In this document: one piece after another, positions 22,119-30,617 of the stretch
How the letters are laid out: each line of letters starts with the position of its first letter
How positions within the stretch are numbered: the first letter of the stretch is position 1
Assembly: GCF_014287435.1 (NCBI RefSeq)
Contig: NZ_JACOPG010000004.1
Span: forward strand, 186,001-250,000
Direction: 5' to 3'
DNA length: 64,000 bases
Origin: Roseburia lenta
Lineage (GTDB): Bacteria > Bacillota > Clostridia > Lachnospirales > Lachnospiraceae
Notes under the pieces: generated by a model
The model's input: only the letters and a program-made list of their open reading frames with translations
Told to the model about the DNA's origin: nothing
Database searches by the model: none
Program-made: the position numbers and the translations under genes

Positions 22119-22134
22119 CATGGAGGTTTTGCTT

Positions 22135-23343
22135 ATGTTTGCATGGTATCAGAAAAATCGCAAAAAAACAGCCATAGCCTACGGCATTGTATATGTCATA
22201 GCCTGCTATTTTATGCTTTTATCCTATATTCCCAAAGAGGTTGTTTTGCAAAAAGCCAGTGATAAGATCTCACTGGCGGCACCTATTCGTGTGCAGGAAG
22301 CTCATACAGAAGAGACCGTGCAGACGGAGCGTGGAAGCGATGCCAAGGGCATACAAAAGACCTATACCTGTAAACTGTTTGGTCTAATCCCGATCGCGAC
22401 CATGAGCGGGACCGTTGTCGGAGATCAGTCCGTGGATGCTGTGGGAAGACCGGTCGGTATTTATCTGCAGACTCAGGGCATCTATGTTGCCGGTTTAAAA
22501 GAGATCCAGACTGTATCCGGAGAAAAAGTATCTCCCTGTGCTTATATTTTGCAGGAGGGAGACTACATTACGGGGCGGGATGGAAAAGAACTTTCAGACA
22601 AGGAGGACTTGCAGGAGGCGGTAGAAGCGTCAAAAGGGCAGGCCATGGTCCTGTCCGTCGTAAGACATGGGGAAGAAATGGAAGTCAAAGTCCAGCCGCA
22701 GGAAACGGAGGATGGCTCATATAAGTTAGGCATTTGGGTCAAAGATGATGTGGCAGGGGTAGGAACCCTGACCTATGTCAAGGAGGATGGCTCTTTTGGG
22801 GCGCTGGGACATGGTATCAGCGCGACATCGGGAAGTCAGGCGCTTAGTATGAAAGAGGGCTATCTGTATGAGACCAGCATTACCGGGATCACGCCCAGCA
22901 GCATCGGTTCGCCGGGGGAGATCTCAGGTCTGATCCATTATGGCAGTGCGGCGCGGCTGGGAGAGATCACGCGCAATTCCAATGTGGGCATTTATGGCAA
23001 GATGAATGGGACGGCAAAGACGGCATATGCGGGAAACTCCTATGCGGTTGCTTATAAACAGGAGATCAAGCGGGAGGGGGCGACCATCCTGTTTGGCGAA
23101 GGCGATGCGGTGGAGGCTTATCAGATCATGATCGACCAGATCGATTATGAACCAAAGGAAAAGAATAAATCTTTTGTCTTTCATGTGACGGATGAAAAAC
23201 TCATCGACCAGATGGGCGGGATCGTTCAGGGCATGAGTGGATCGCCCATCATTCAGGAAGGCAGGATCATTGGCGCAGTAACGCACGTTTTTATCAATGA
23301 TCCTACAAAAGGATACGGCATTTTCATTGAGGAAATGCTATAG
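22135..23343 (+). CDS. spoIVB: SpoIVB peptidase
   Basis: This 402-residue serine peptidase (family S55) is secreted from the forespore and triggers pro-sigma-K processing in spore-formers. An N-terminal helix at about residues 13-31 is followed by a PDZ domain (about 110-185) and the peptidase domain. The catalytic histidine is near residue 226 (GALGHGIS) and the serine near 370 (VQGMSGSPIIQEGRIIGAVTH). The start at 22135 lies 8 bp after GGAGG; the longer frame begins inside the terminator hairpin and is unlikely. Its pairing with spo0A is a conserved signature of endospore-formers. Confidence 0.95.
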   Translation: MFAWYQKNRKKTAIAYGIVYVIACYFMLLSYIPKEVVLQKASDKISLAAPIRVQEAHTEETVQTERGSDAKGIQKTYTCKLFGLIPIATMSGTVVGDQSVDAVGRPVGIYLQTQGIYVAGLKEIQTVSGEKVSPCAYILQEGDYITGRDGKELSDKEDLQEAVEASKGQAMVLSVVRHGEEMEVKVQPQETEDGSYKLGIWVKDDVAGVGTLTYVKEDGSFGALGHGISATSGSQALSMKEGYLYETSITGITPSSIGSPGEISGLIHYGSAARLGEITRNSNVGIYGKMNGTAKTAYAGNSYAVAYKQEIKREGATILFGEGDAVEAYQIMIDQIDYEPKEKNKSFVFHVTDEKLIDQMGGIVQGMSGSPIIQEGRIIGAVTHVFINDPTKGYGIFIEEML

Positions 23344-23373
23344 GATTTGTAAATATCATTTTTCGCGACTACT

Positions 23374-23380
23374 TTCGACA
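23374..23380. promoter_or_regulatory. Candidate 0A box upstream of spo0A
   Basis: TTCGACA is the exact reverse complement of the Spo0A-binding core TGTCGAA. It lies 64 bp before the spo0A start and is followed by a small inverted repeat (AGCATA/TATGCT, 23380-23400). A 7-mer can occur by chance, but the location fits autoregulation. Confidence 0.5.
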
Positions 23381-23443
23381 GCATACATACAAAATATGCT
23401 GAATAATGAGGAACGTAGATTTTGAAGAAAGTAGGAGGATGGT

Positions 23444-24229
23444 ATGGACAAACTCAATGTGGCAATCGCAGACGATAATGATCTGATGCGTCAGTTGCTA
23501 GACACCATCGTACAGTCGGATGAAGAACTTTCAGTAGTTGGAACAGCAAAAGATGGGGAAGAAGCGTATCAGATGATCAAGGAGAAAGAGCCGGATGTGG
23601 TACTGCTTGATATCGTGATGCCAAAGATGGACGGACTGGGGGTCCTGGATAAAGTACAGCGGGATACGAGTATTAAAAAGACACCGAACTTTATCATGGT
23701 AAGTGCCGTCAACCAGCCACAGGTCACAGAGGATGCCTTTGCTCTTGGGGCAGATTATTTTATCATGAAGCCTTTTGATAAAGATACGATCATTCAGCGG
23801 ATCAAAAAGACAAGAAGAACCCGTGCCTTTGTAGAGCCCGGTTTTTATCAGAAAAAGACGAAGGAGCATACCGAGGCTGCCTTAGAAGCAGATGTGACAA
23901 ATATCATTCATGAGATCGGGGTACCGGCACATATCAAAGGTTACCAGTACTTAAGGGATGCGATCGTCATGTCCGTACAGGATATTGAGATGCTCAATTC
24001 CATTACGAAAGTCTTGTATCCGACGATCGCAAAGAAATATGATACGACCACGAGTCGTGTGGAACGTGCCATCCGGCATGCGATTGAAGTGGCATGGAGC
24101 AGGGGCAGGATGGATACTATTGATGCACTGTTTGGATACACTATCAATCATGGCAAGGGCAAGCCGACCAATTCGGAATTTATCGCCCTGATCACAGATA
24201 AGATTCGCTTGGACTACAAATTACGCTAG
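23444..24229 (+). CDS. spo0A: Sporulation transcription factor Spo0A
   Basis: These 261 residues comprise a receiver domain (residues 1-125) with the acidic pocket ADDND and the phosphorylated Asp56 in VVLLDIVMP plus the conserved lysine in FIMKPFD. A linker leads to the Spo0A effector domain (about 150-261), whose recognition helix region is [15 protein letters not shown]. It is the master regulator of sporulation entry, activated by phosphotransfer. A GTAGGAGG site precedes the ATG. No sensor kinase for it is present in the window. Confidence 0.97.
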   Translation: MDKLNVAIADDNDLMRQLLDTIVQSDEELSVVGTAKDGEEAYQMIKEKEPDVVLLDIVMPKMDGLGVLDKVQRDTSIKKTPNFIMVSAVNQPQVTEDAFALGADYFIMKPFDKDTIIQRIKKTRRTRAFVEPGFYQKKTKEHTEAALEADVTNIIHEIGVPAHIKGYQYLRDAIVMSVQDIEMLNSITKVLYPTIAKKYDTTTSRVERAIRHAIEVAWSRGRMDTIDALFGYTINHGKGKPTNSEFIALITDKIRLDYKLR

Positions 24230-24237
24230 GCAGGAGG

Positions 24238-24350
24238 GACGTTCCTTTTGCCATGAGGAGCGTTCCTTTTGGACTTGGGACTGGCACAGACCAGCATCCT
24301 GTGCCCTGTCCGCCTGCTGGTCTGTGCCAGTCCCAAGTCCAAAGGAACGC
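24238..24350. repeat. Long inverted repeat with flanking direct repeat
   Basis: The arms 24260-24296 and 24315-24350 are complementary along their whole length (36 bp with a single bulged T) around an 18-base loop. A direct copy of the arm end, CGTTCCTTTTG, lies just outside at 24240-24250, giving three copies of the motif, one inverted. No T run follows, so it is not a classical terminator. It fills most of the gap between spo0A and tRNA-Thr and contains no gene. Confidence 0.85.
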
Positions 24351-24381
24351 ATCTTCGATTTGCAAAAAGATAAAAAAATCG

Positions 24382-24410
24382 TTGCCAAAACAGAAAACTT
24401 TCGATATAAT
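24382..24410 (+). promoter_or_regulatory. Promoter of tRNA-Thr
   Basis: TTGCCA, 17 bp, TATAAT, ending 10 bp before the tRNA 5' end. Confidence 0.8.
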
Positions 24411-24419
24411 AATTTCGTT

Positions 24420-24492
24420 GCTCCGATAGCTCAGTTGGTAGAGCACTTCACTCGTAATGAAGGGGTCGTCAGTTCGAGTCTGATTCGGAGCT
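24420..24492 (+). tRNA. tRNA-Thr (anticodon CGT)
   Basis: The acceptor GCTCCGA pairs with TCGGAGC. The D stem is GCTC/GAGC, the anticodon stem CTTCA/TGAAG encloses loop CTCGTAA, and the T arm is GTCAG-TTCGAGT-CTGAT. The anticodon CGT reads ACG. CCA is not encoded; a T run follows. Confidence 0.94.
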
Positions 24493-24526
24493 TTTTCCAT
24501 TTGCGCATGTCTGAATCGGAGGGTTT

Positions 24527-25456
24527 ATGACATACGAAATATTTAAAAAGGAATTGATTTCCTTACTTGAGGAGCGGATTGACGCGGATCAGGAGATTGA
24601 TGTGCGCCCTGTTCTCAAGAACAACGATCTATGGTTAGACGGACTGAGCATCCTTCAGTCATCTGTCAACATTTCCCCAACCATTTATTTACATACGTGT
24701 TATGAGATTTTTCAAGAGGGATCGTCCCTAACAGAAATCGCAGACCGCATACTTTCCAGTTTTTCTGAGTATCGCCTGAAAGAGGATGTGGATCTATCTT
24801 TTTTCACGGATTTTTCCAAAGTGCGGGAAAATATTATCTACAAACTGGTCAATATGGAAAAGAACAAAGAACTTTTGGCAGAAGTGCCGTTTGTTCCCTA
24901 TTTGGATCTAGCAGTGGTATTTTGCTATTATATTTTGGCGGATGAGACCTTCCCTGAGCAAATGACAAGGAGTAATGCGTCTATCCTGATCCGAAATGAT
25001 ATGTTAGATATCTGGCATATCACGCCGAAAGAACTCTTATCTTATGCCCGCCGCAACACGCCAAAATTGCTTGCACCAAAGATGCATTCCTTTTCGGGAC
25101 TGGTGGATTCTATGCTGGAAGCAGCAGGGCAGAGTCTGCCGGAAATTGAAGACATGGAAGATCTGGCAGATTTTCAGATGTATGTGCTGACCAATGCCAA
25201 CCAGTATTTTGGGGCGGCAGTCATGTTGTATCCGCAGATCATGCAAAAATGTGCGAAAGTGACAGAAAGCGATTTTGTTATCTTGCCGAGCAGTGTGCAT
25301 GAGTTGATCTTGCTGCCTTATCAAAATCGCTTTGATCTGGAGGAAATGTCTGCCCTGGTACGTCAGGTCAATGCTACCTGTGTGATGCCGGAAGAAGTCC
25401 TTTCTGACCATGTGTATTATTATGACCATGTCAACAATCGCGTCAGTTATTCCTGA
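24527..25456 (+). CDS. DUF5688-like protein of unknown function
   Basis: This 309-residue soluble protein resembles the DUF5688 group found in many copies in Lachnospiraceae. Typical traits are an N-terminal YEIFKKELISLLEER, a central GLSILQSSVNISPTIYLHTCYEIFQ and the late segment NDMLDIWHITPKELLSYARRN. No signal peptide, membrane helix or catalytic motif is visible. Many acidic and hydrophobic residues suggest a compact helical fold. The GGAGGGTTT ribosome site is 6 bp before the ATG. The assignment is by recollection of family patterns, and no function can be given. Confidence 0.65.
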   Translation: MTYEIFKKELISLLEERIDADQEIDVRPVLKNNDLWLDGLSILQSSVNISPTIYLHTCYEIFQEGSSLTEIADRILSSFSEYRLKEDVDLSFFTDFSKVRENIIYKLVNMEKNKELLAEVPFVPYLDLAVVFCYYILADETFPEQMTRSNASILIRNDMLDIWHITPKELLSYARRNTPKLLAPKMHSFSGLVDSMLEAAGQSLPEIEDMEDLADFQMYVLTNANQYFGAAVMLYPQIMQKCAKVTESDFVILPSSVHELILLPYQNRFDLEEMSALVRQVNATCVMPEEVLSDHVYYYDHVNNRVSYS

Positions 25457-25472
25457 TGAGAAAAGGTGGTAG

Positions 25473-25501
25473 TTGTTTCTTCTTTTAAAACTTGCTATAA
25501 T
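25473..25501 (+). promoter_or_regulatory. Promoter before the small membrane protein gene
   Basis: TTGTTT, 17 bp, TATAAT, 35 bp upstream of the start at 25537. It probably drives the membrane protein, queH and perhaps argH. Confidence 0.68.
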
Positions 25502-25536
25502 GGGCTAAGTGAAAAGAACAGGAGAGGACACTTAAA

Positions 25537-25854
25537 ATGACAAAAGCAATCAAAGTATTTAAAAATAAACCAATCATACCACTTGGAATTTTTCTGGCGG
25601 TGACCGTAGTATTGATCGTCGTGAGTTTTGCGGTATTAAATATTCCCATTGTGGCAATCTGTTCGATCGCCATTTTGGAAGTGCTGCTCAGCGCACTTTT
25701 AAACCGGATCCCGCTCTGGGTACATGGGCTCCTTGTGATCGCACAGATCGCGGCAGGATTTATCTTTGGCAGAGCCGTTTTTATGGTACTCATGGCAATC
25801 GTATATGTACTGGCAGTGGCATTTTTATATCTTTGGACATCTGAGGAAGCATAG
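25537..25854 (+). CDS. Small membrane protein of unknown function
   Basis: This 105-residue, very hydrophobic protein has about four membrane helices (around residues 12-35, 36-55, 60-77 and 80-99) joined by very short loops. The N-terminus is basic (TKAIKVFKNK), which predicts a cytoplasmic N-terminus. No family is recognised. It is preceded by AGGAGAGGAC and a good promoter. Its stop lies three bases before queH, so it leads that operon, but queuosine synthesis is not known to need such a protein. Confidence 0.75.
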   Translation: MTKAIKVFKNKPIIPLGIFLAVTVVLIVVSFAVLNIPIVAICSIAILEVLLSALLNRIPLWVHGLLVIAQIAAGFIFGRAVFMVLMAIVYVLAVAFLYLWTSEEA

Positions 25855-25857
25855 TAC

Positions 25858-26493
25858 ATGAAGCAGAATTATCAACGTCTTTTGGATCAAACGATTCTTC
25901 AGTTGCAGGAGCAGGGCAGGGTGCCGAGACTTCTTTTGCACGCCTGCTGTGCGCCCTGCAGTTCTTATGTCTTGGAGTATCTGTCTGCTTATTTTTTGAT
26001 CACCGTATTCTATTACAATCCCAATATTTACCCGGATGAAGAATATAACAAACGTGTGGCAGAACAAAAGGCTTTTATCGAACGTTTTCCGGCAAAGCAT
26101 CCGATCTCTTTTGTGGAGGGAGACTTTGACAAAGAGCGTTTTTATGAAGTGACCAAGGGACTGGAGAAGGAGCCGGAGGGTGGAAAGCGGTGCCAGCAGT
26201 GTTTTCGTCTTCGGTTGGAAGAGACGGCGAAACTGGCAAAAGAAATGCAGATGGACTATTTTACGACGACACTTTCCATCAGTCCCATGAAAAATGCCCA
26301 GATGCTCAATGAAATCGGCGGAGCACTGGCAAAAGACTATGGCATTTCGTATTTGTATTCGGATTTTAAGAAACGCGAGGGCTATAAGCGCAGCGTAGAA
26401 TTATCAAAAGAGTATGGCATGTATCGGCAGGATTACTGTGGATGTGTGTTTTCATATCGTAGCAGACAGCAGGAAAAAGAGGAAAGGAATTAA
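25858..26493 (+). CDS. queH: Epoxyqueuosine reductase QueH
   Basis: This 211-residue protein reduces epoxyqueuosine in tRNA to queuosine, the last step of queuosine synthesis, as a non-orthologous replacement of QueG. The iron-sulfur and second-metal cysteines are in HACCAPCSSYVLE (residues 23-35), RCQQCFRLRL and YCGCVFS near the C-terminus. The FYYNPNIYPDEEYNKR segment is also conserved. It starts three bases after the small membrane gene. queA, which acts just before it in the pathway, is at the right end of this window. Confidence 0.93.
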   Translation: MKQNYQRLLDQTILQLQEQGRVPRLLLHACCAPCSSYVLEYLSAYFLITVFYYNPNIYPDEEYNKRVAEQKAFIERFPAKHPISFVEGDFDKERFYEVTKGLEKEPEGGKRCQQCFRLRLEETAKLAKEMQMDYFTTTLSISPMKNAQMLNEIGGALAKDYGISYLYSDFKKREGYKRSVELSKEYGMYRQDYCGCVFSYRSRQQEKEERN

Positions 26494-26498
26494 GTATT

Positions 26499-27875
26499 AT
26501 GGCACAGTTATGGGGGGGACGATTCACCAAGGCAACCGATCAGTTAGTATATGATTTCAACGCTTCCATCGGATTCGACCAGCGGTTTTTTTCGGAAGAC
26601 ATCATGGGCAGCAAGGCGCACGTCAAGATGCTTGCAAAACAGGGCATCCTTACGGAAGAGGAAAGGGATGAGATCTTAGTCGGACTGGAAGGCATCGAAA
26701 AAGATGTGGCAGACGGCAAACTTGCCATCACATCCGAATACGAGGATATTCATAGTTTTGTGGAGGCAAATCTGATCGACCGTATCGGTGATCCGGGCAA
26801 GAAACTGCATACCGGACGCAGCAGAAACGATCAGGTGGCATTGGATATGCGCCTTTATACCAGAAGTCAGGTAGAACATACCAAGGATCTGCTCCATCAT
26901 CTGCTTGAGACAATTCTTTCCATTATGGAAGATAACACAGAGACGATCATGCCGGGCTTTACCCATTTGCAAAAGGCACAGCCAATCACGCTTGCGCATC
27001 ATATGGGGGCCTATTTTGAAATGTTTAAGCGTGATGTTTTGCGCTTGTCCGATATATACGAGCGCATGAATTATTGTCCTTTGGGCTCCGGCGCATTGGC
27101 AGGCACGACATATCCATTGGATCGTGATTATACTGCAGAACTGCTGGGATTTTACGGACCGACCGTCAACAGTATGGATGGTGTCAGCGACAGGGATTAT
27201 CTGATCGAATACCTGAGTGCCATGTCTACCATCATGATGCATCTGAGCCGTTTTTCCGAAGAAGTCATCATTTGGAATTCCAATGAATACCGTTTTATTG
27301 AGATCGACGATGCCTATAGTACCGGAAGCAGTATCATGCCGCAGAAAAAGAACCCTGATATCGCGGAACTTGTGCGTGGTAAGACCGGGCGTGTCTATGG
27401 GGCGCTGATGGGACTGCTTACGACCATGAAGGGCATTCCGCTTGCCTATAATAAGGATATGCAGGAAGATAAAGAAATGGCATTTGATGCGATGGATACG
27501 GTCAATGGCTGCATCCAACTCTTTGATGGCATGTTAGAGACCATGACTTTCCGCAAAGACGTCATGGAAAAGAGCGCCAGACATGGCTTTACCAATGCGA
27601 CCGATGCCGCAGATTATCTGGTAGGCAAGGGCGTACCGTTCCGGGATGCGCATGGCATTATCGGACGTGTGGTTCTCTATTGCATTGATAAGGGTATCGC
27701 GATCGATGATATGTCATTGGAGGAATTAAAAGAGTTCTCGGATGTCTTTGAAGAGGACATTTATGATGCCATTTCCATGTACACTTGTGTCAACAAGCGT
27801 CTGACGACGGGAGCACCGGGCAAGGAAGCAATGGAAACAGCCATTGCGTCTTACAAGGAATTTCTGAAAAAATAA
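26499..27875 (+). CDS. argH: Argininosuccinate lyase
   Basis: This 458-residue fumarase/aspartase-superfamily enzyme splits argininosuccinate into arginine and fumarate. Visible motifs are HTGRSRNDQVALDMRLY, TIMPGFTHLQKAQPIT and the signature GSSIMPQKKNPDIAELVRG (about residues 277-295), which carries the mobile catalytic loop. It begins 5 bp after queH with an AGAGGAAAGG ribosome site. argG is not adjacent, which differs from the common argGH order. ArgR from this window is a likely regulator, but I could not identify a clear ARG box. Confidence 0.96.
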   Translation: MAQLWGGRFTKATDQLVYDFNASIGFDQRFFSEDIMGSKAHVKMLAKQGILTEEERDEILVGLEGIEKDVADGKLAITSEYEDIHSFVEANLIDRIGDPGKKLHTGRSRNDQVALDMRLYTRSQVEHTKDLLHHLLETILSIMEDNTETIMPGFTHLQKAQPITLAHHMGAYFEMFKRDVLRLSDIYERMNYCPLGSGALAGTTYPLDRDYTAELLGFYGPTVNSMDGVSDRDYLIEYLSAMSTIMMHLSRFSEEVIIWNSNEYRFIEIDDAYSTGSSIMPQKKNPDIAELVRGKTGRVYGALMGLLTTMKGIPLAYNKDMQEDKEMAFDAMDTVNGCIQLFDGMLETMTFRKDVMEKSARHGFTNATDAADYLVGKGVPFRDAHGIIGRVVLYCIDKGIAIDDMSLEELKEFSDVFEEDIYDAISMYTCVNKRLTTGAPGKEAMETAIASYKEFLKK

Positions 27876-27890
27876 CCAAAAGAAATAAGG

Positions 27891-27947
27891 AAAAAGGCAG
27901 GCATTTGTGGAATTTGTGTAAAATTGGAAAAGTGCTTGCTTTTTTTT
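27891..27947 (+). terminator. Terminator after argH
   Basis: AAAAAGGCAGGCA pairs with TGCTTGCTTTTT, with one bulge and a G-T pair, and is followed by a long T run. Confidence 0.5.
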
Positions 27948-27988
27948 ATGGAATAACGTAACATATTTTCCTAGAAAGACAGTTGTCT
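27936..27988 (+). promoter_or_regulatory. Promoter and start-site palindrome of asd
   Basis: TTGCTT and TAACAT are 17 bp apart. The perfect palindrome AGACA-gt-TGTCT (27977-27988) lies a few bases after the predicted start of transcription, and a second inverted repeat TGTCTGC/GCGGACA follows. The promoter overlaps the tail of the argH terminator. Confidence 0.5.
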
Positions 27989-28020
27989 GCGCAGAGCGGA
28001 CATGTGAGAAGGAGAGCATC

Positions 28021-29112
28021 ATGAGCGAAAAATTAAAAGTTGGTATTTTAGGTGGAACAGGTATGGTCGGACAGAGATTTATCTCTCTGCTGGAAAATCA
28101 TCCATGGTTTGAGGTAACTACGATCGCAGCCAGCCCAAGAAGTGCAGGCAAGCGGTATGAGGATGCTGTGGGTGGACGTTGGAAAATGGACACACCAATG
28201 CCGGAAGCCGTAAAAGATATAGTGGTAAAGAATGTCAATGAAGTAGAAGATGTGGCAGCGGAGGTGGATTTTGTATTCTCTGCGGTTGACATGACAAAGG
28301 ATGAGATCAAGGCGATCGAGGAAGCATATGCTAAGACTGAGACACCGGTCGTTTCCAATAACAGTGCACACAGATGGACACCGGATGTACCTATGGTTGT
28401 ACCGGAGATTAACCCGGAACATATGCATGTGATCGAATATCAGAAGAAGAGACTGGGAACCAAGAGAGGATTTGTGGCAGTAAAGCCAAACTGCTCGATC
28501 CAGTCTTACGCACCGGTACTTACCGCATGGAAAGAGTTTGAGCCGTATGAAGTGGTAGCGACAACTTATCAGGCAATTTCCGGTGCAGGAAAGACCTTTA
28601 AGGATTGGCCGGAGATGGAAGGAAATATCATTCCATACATCGGTGGTGAAGAAGAAAAGAGTGAAAAAGAGCCACTCCGTATCTGGGGCTATGTGGATGA
28701 AGAAAAGGGCGAGATCGTACCGGCAACCAGCCCGGTCATCACTTGCCAGTGTATCCGTGTTCCGGTATTAAATGGTCATACCGCAGCCGTATTTGTGAAG
28801 TTTAAGAAAAATCCTACCAAAGAGCAGTTGATCGAGGCGTTGGAGAAATTCTCCGGACTGCCACAGGAGTTAAACCTTCCGAGTGCGCCAAAGCAGTTTA
28901 TCCGTTACATGGAAGAGGATAACCGCCCACAGGTCACATTGGATGTCAACTATGAAAATGGTATGGGTATCAATGTGGGACGTTTGCGTGAGGACACGGT
29001 ATATGACTGGAAGTTCGTTGGACTTTCTCATAATACAGTCCGCGGTGCAGCAGGCGGCGCAGTTCTTTGTGCAGAACTTTTAAAGGCACAGGGATATATC
29101 GCAAAGAAATAG
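28021..29112 (+). CDS. asd: Aspartate-semialdehyde dehydrogenase
   Basis: These 363 residues reduce aspartyl phosphate to the semialdehyde, the branch point to lysine, threonine and methionine. The N-terminal NADP motif is GILGGTGMVGQRF, and the catalytic Cys158 is in VKPNCSIQSY. The overall sequence follows the archaeal/fungal type of the enzyme rather than the shorter proteobacterial type. Other conserved segments are NNSAHRW, ISGAGKTFKDWPEM and GHTAAVFVKF. A GGAGAG site precedes the ATG, and a strong terminator follows, so it is monocistronic. Confidence 0.95.
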   Translation: MSEKLKVGILGGTGMVGQRFISLLENHPWFEVTTIAASPRSAGKRYEDAVGGRWKMDTPMPEAVKDIVVKNVNEVEDVAAEVDFVFSAVDMTKDEIKAIEEAYAKTETPVVSNNSAHRWTPDVPMVVPEINPEHMHVIEYQKKRLGTKRGFVAVKPNCSIQSYAPVLTAWKEFEPYEVVATTYQAISGAGKTFKDWPEMEGNIIPYIGGEEEKSEKEPLRIWGYVDEEKGEIVPATSPVITCQCIRVPVLNGHTAAVFVKFKKNPTKEQLIEALEKFSGLPQELNLPSAPKQFIRYMEEDNRPQVTLDVNYENGMGINVGRLREDTVYDWKFVGLSHNTVRGAAGGAVLCAELLKAQGYIAKK

Positions 29113-29125
29113 ATCATGTGGATCG

Positions 29126-29158
29126 GGACGAAGTTCTTAGGGCTTCGTCCTTTTTTTC
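29126..29158 (+). terminator. Terminator after asd
   Basis: GGACGAAG-ttcttaggg-CTTCGTCC is followed by seven T. Confidence 0.9.
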
Positions 29159-29251
29159 TTGTCAATTTTCTCCTGCAAAGATATAATAGAAATTGCGACT
29201 TGTTAAATGCAGATTTATGTATTTGAGATAAAAAGAAATGGGGAAACATAG

Positions 29252-30613
29252 ATGATCACACGAGCCACAGAGTATAAGAAATTAGAAGAATTATATAAAA
29301 AGAGCGGCAACCAGTTGTATATTTTGTATGGCAGGAGCGGTTGCGGTATGGAACTGCTCTTACAACTCTTTGCAAGGGATAAAAAGTGCTTTTATTATCA
29401 TGCCAGAAATGCCTCTGCCGAGGAACAACTGCACCAGATGCAAAGGGAAATTGAAAAACAGTACGAGGTCAATCTGACCCGCGATTCCTATGATGAGTGC
29501 TTTAACCGCGTTAAGAGTGGGGATGCGTCCAAACTGGTTCTTATGATCGATGCTTTTGACCGCATTGTAAAAAAAGATCCGCATTTTATGGAAAGCATCT
29601 TAAAATTAAAGGCGCGTAGGCTTTATCCGGGACCGGTCATGATCCTGCTCTGTCATTCGTCCTTAGCGTGGGCGCATAAGGATATGGCAACTTGTCTGGG
29701 GGATGCCATGGCGAAGGTCGATGAGGTCATGAAGTTGGATGATATGAGTTTTCTGGATGTCGTTCGTGCCTTCCCGGAGTATTCGGTGGCACAGTGTGTT
29801 GAGACTTATGGTATCATCGGCGGCGTGCCGGATTATCTCAACCGCTGGAATGGGAAAAAGAGCATCAAGGAAAATATCTGCAATAATATCCTGCGGCCGC
29901 ATGGCTATCTGTTTTCGGAGGCAGAGGATTTCATTGGAAGCGAACTGCGGGAGTTGTCTGTCTATGACACGATCTTGGCATCGATCGCATCCGGACATGA
30001 AAAATTAAATGATCTTTTTATGGATACCGGCTATTCGCGGGCAAAGATCAGTGTGTATATGAAAAATCTGGCGGCTTTTGATGTTGTTGAAAAAGTGGTT
30101 TCCTTCGAGACCGGCGGCTGGGATAACTCCAAGAAAGGGGTTTATCACATTCGCAATCATTTTGTGAATTTCTGGTTCACTTTTATCTATCCGCATTTGT
30201 CAGATCTTTATGTCATGAGTGCGGAAGCATTTTATGAAACTTATATTGAAAAGGAATTGGATACCTATCTGCAGCAGTATTTTGTCAGTGTCTGTACAGA
30301 ATACCTGCAACTGTTAAACCATGTGGGACAGGTGCCGATCAAACTTGTAAAAATGGGAACCTGGGTAGGAAAAGAGGGATCCATTGATATTATCGGGCAA
30401 AATGCGCAGCGGGAAAATGTAGTTGGCATCTGCAGCTGGACAGAGGATGAATTTTCCTATGGAAGATACGAAAAACTTTTGGTGCAGATGAAAAAGGCAA
30501 AGATTTCTGCAAATGTGATCTATCTCTTCTCTGCCAAGAAATTTGATGCAGAGATCGAAAAACTGGCAGCAGAACATGCAGAGATCGTGCTGGTAGATAT
30601 GACGGAGTTATAA
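29252..30613 (+). CDS. AAA/DUF234-type ATPase-like protein lacking catalytic motifs
   Basis: This 453-residue protein has the layout of the archaeal-type ATPase plus DUF234 family: an N-terminal AAA-like domain (1-215), a winged helix (about 235-290) and a C-terminal PD-(D/E)XK-like domain (about 330-453). The expected catalytic residues are missing. The P-loop reads GRSGCGM with Met33 instead of lysine. The Walker B reads MIDAFD with Ala101 in place of glutamate. The nuclease core keeps Asp379 (SIDI) but has ICS where family members have ECK (Ile393, Ser395). The frame is intact with no decay, so it is probably a functional non-enzymatic relative. It starts after a promoter-poor 90-bp gap and ends 4 bp before topB. 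Confidence 0.75.
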   Translation: MITRATEYKKLEELYKKSGNQLYILYGRSGCGMELLLQLFARDKKCFYYHARNASAEEQLHQMQREIEKQYEVNLTRDSYDECFNRVKSGDASKLVLMIDAFDRIVKKDPHFMESILKLKARRLYPGPVMILLCHSSLAWAHKDMATCLGDAMAKVDEVMKLDDMSFLDVVRAFPEYSVAQCVETYGIIGGVPDYLNRWNGKKSIKENICNNILRPHGYLFSEAEDFIGSELRELSVYDTILASIASGHEKLNDLFMDTGYSRAKISVYMKNLAAFDVVEKVVSFETGGWDNSKKGVYHIRNHFVNFWFTFIYPHLSDLYVMSAEAFYETYIEKELDTYLQQYFVSVCTEYLQLLNHVGQVPIKLVKMGTWVGKEGSIDIIGQNAQRENVVGICSWTEDEFSYGRYEKLLVQMKKAKISANVIYLFSAKKFDAEIEKLAAEHAEIVLVDMTEL

Positions 30614-30617
30614 TTTT

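Noticed and set aside
24238..24350. A CRISPR array or phage attachment site
   Set aside because: There is one inverted repeat and one extra copy of an 11-mer, without regularly spaced repeats, cas genes or integrase.
26676..27518. A 280-codon minus-strand frame opposite argH
   Set aside because: It is fully antisense to a well-supported argH with catalytic motifs; the histidine/isoleucine-rich composition is typical of reverse-complement translation.
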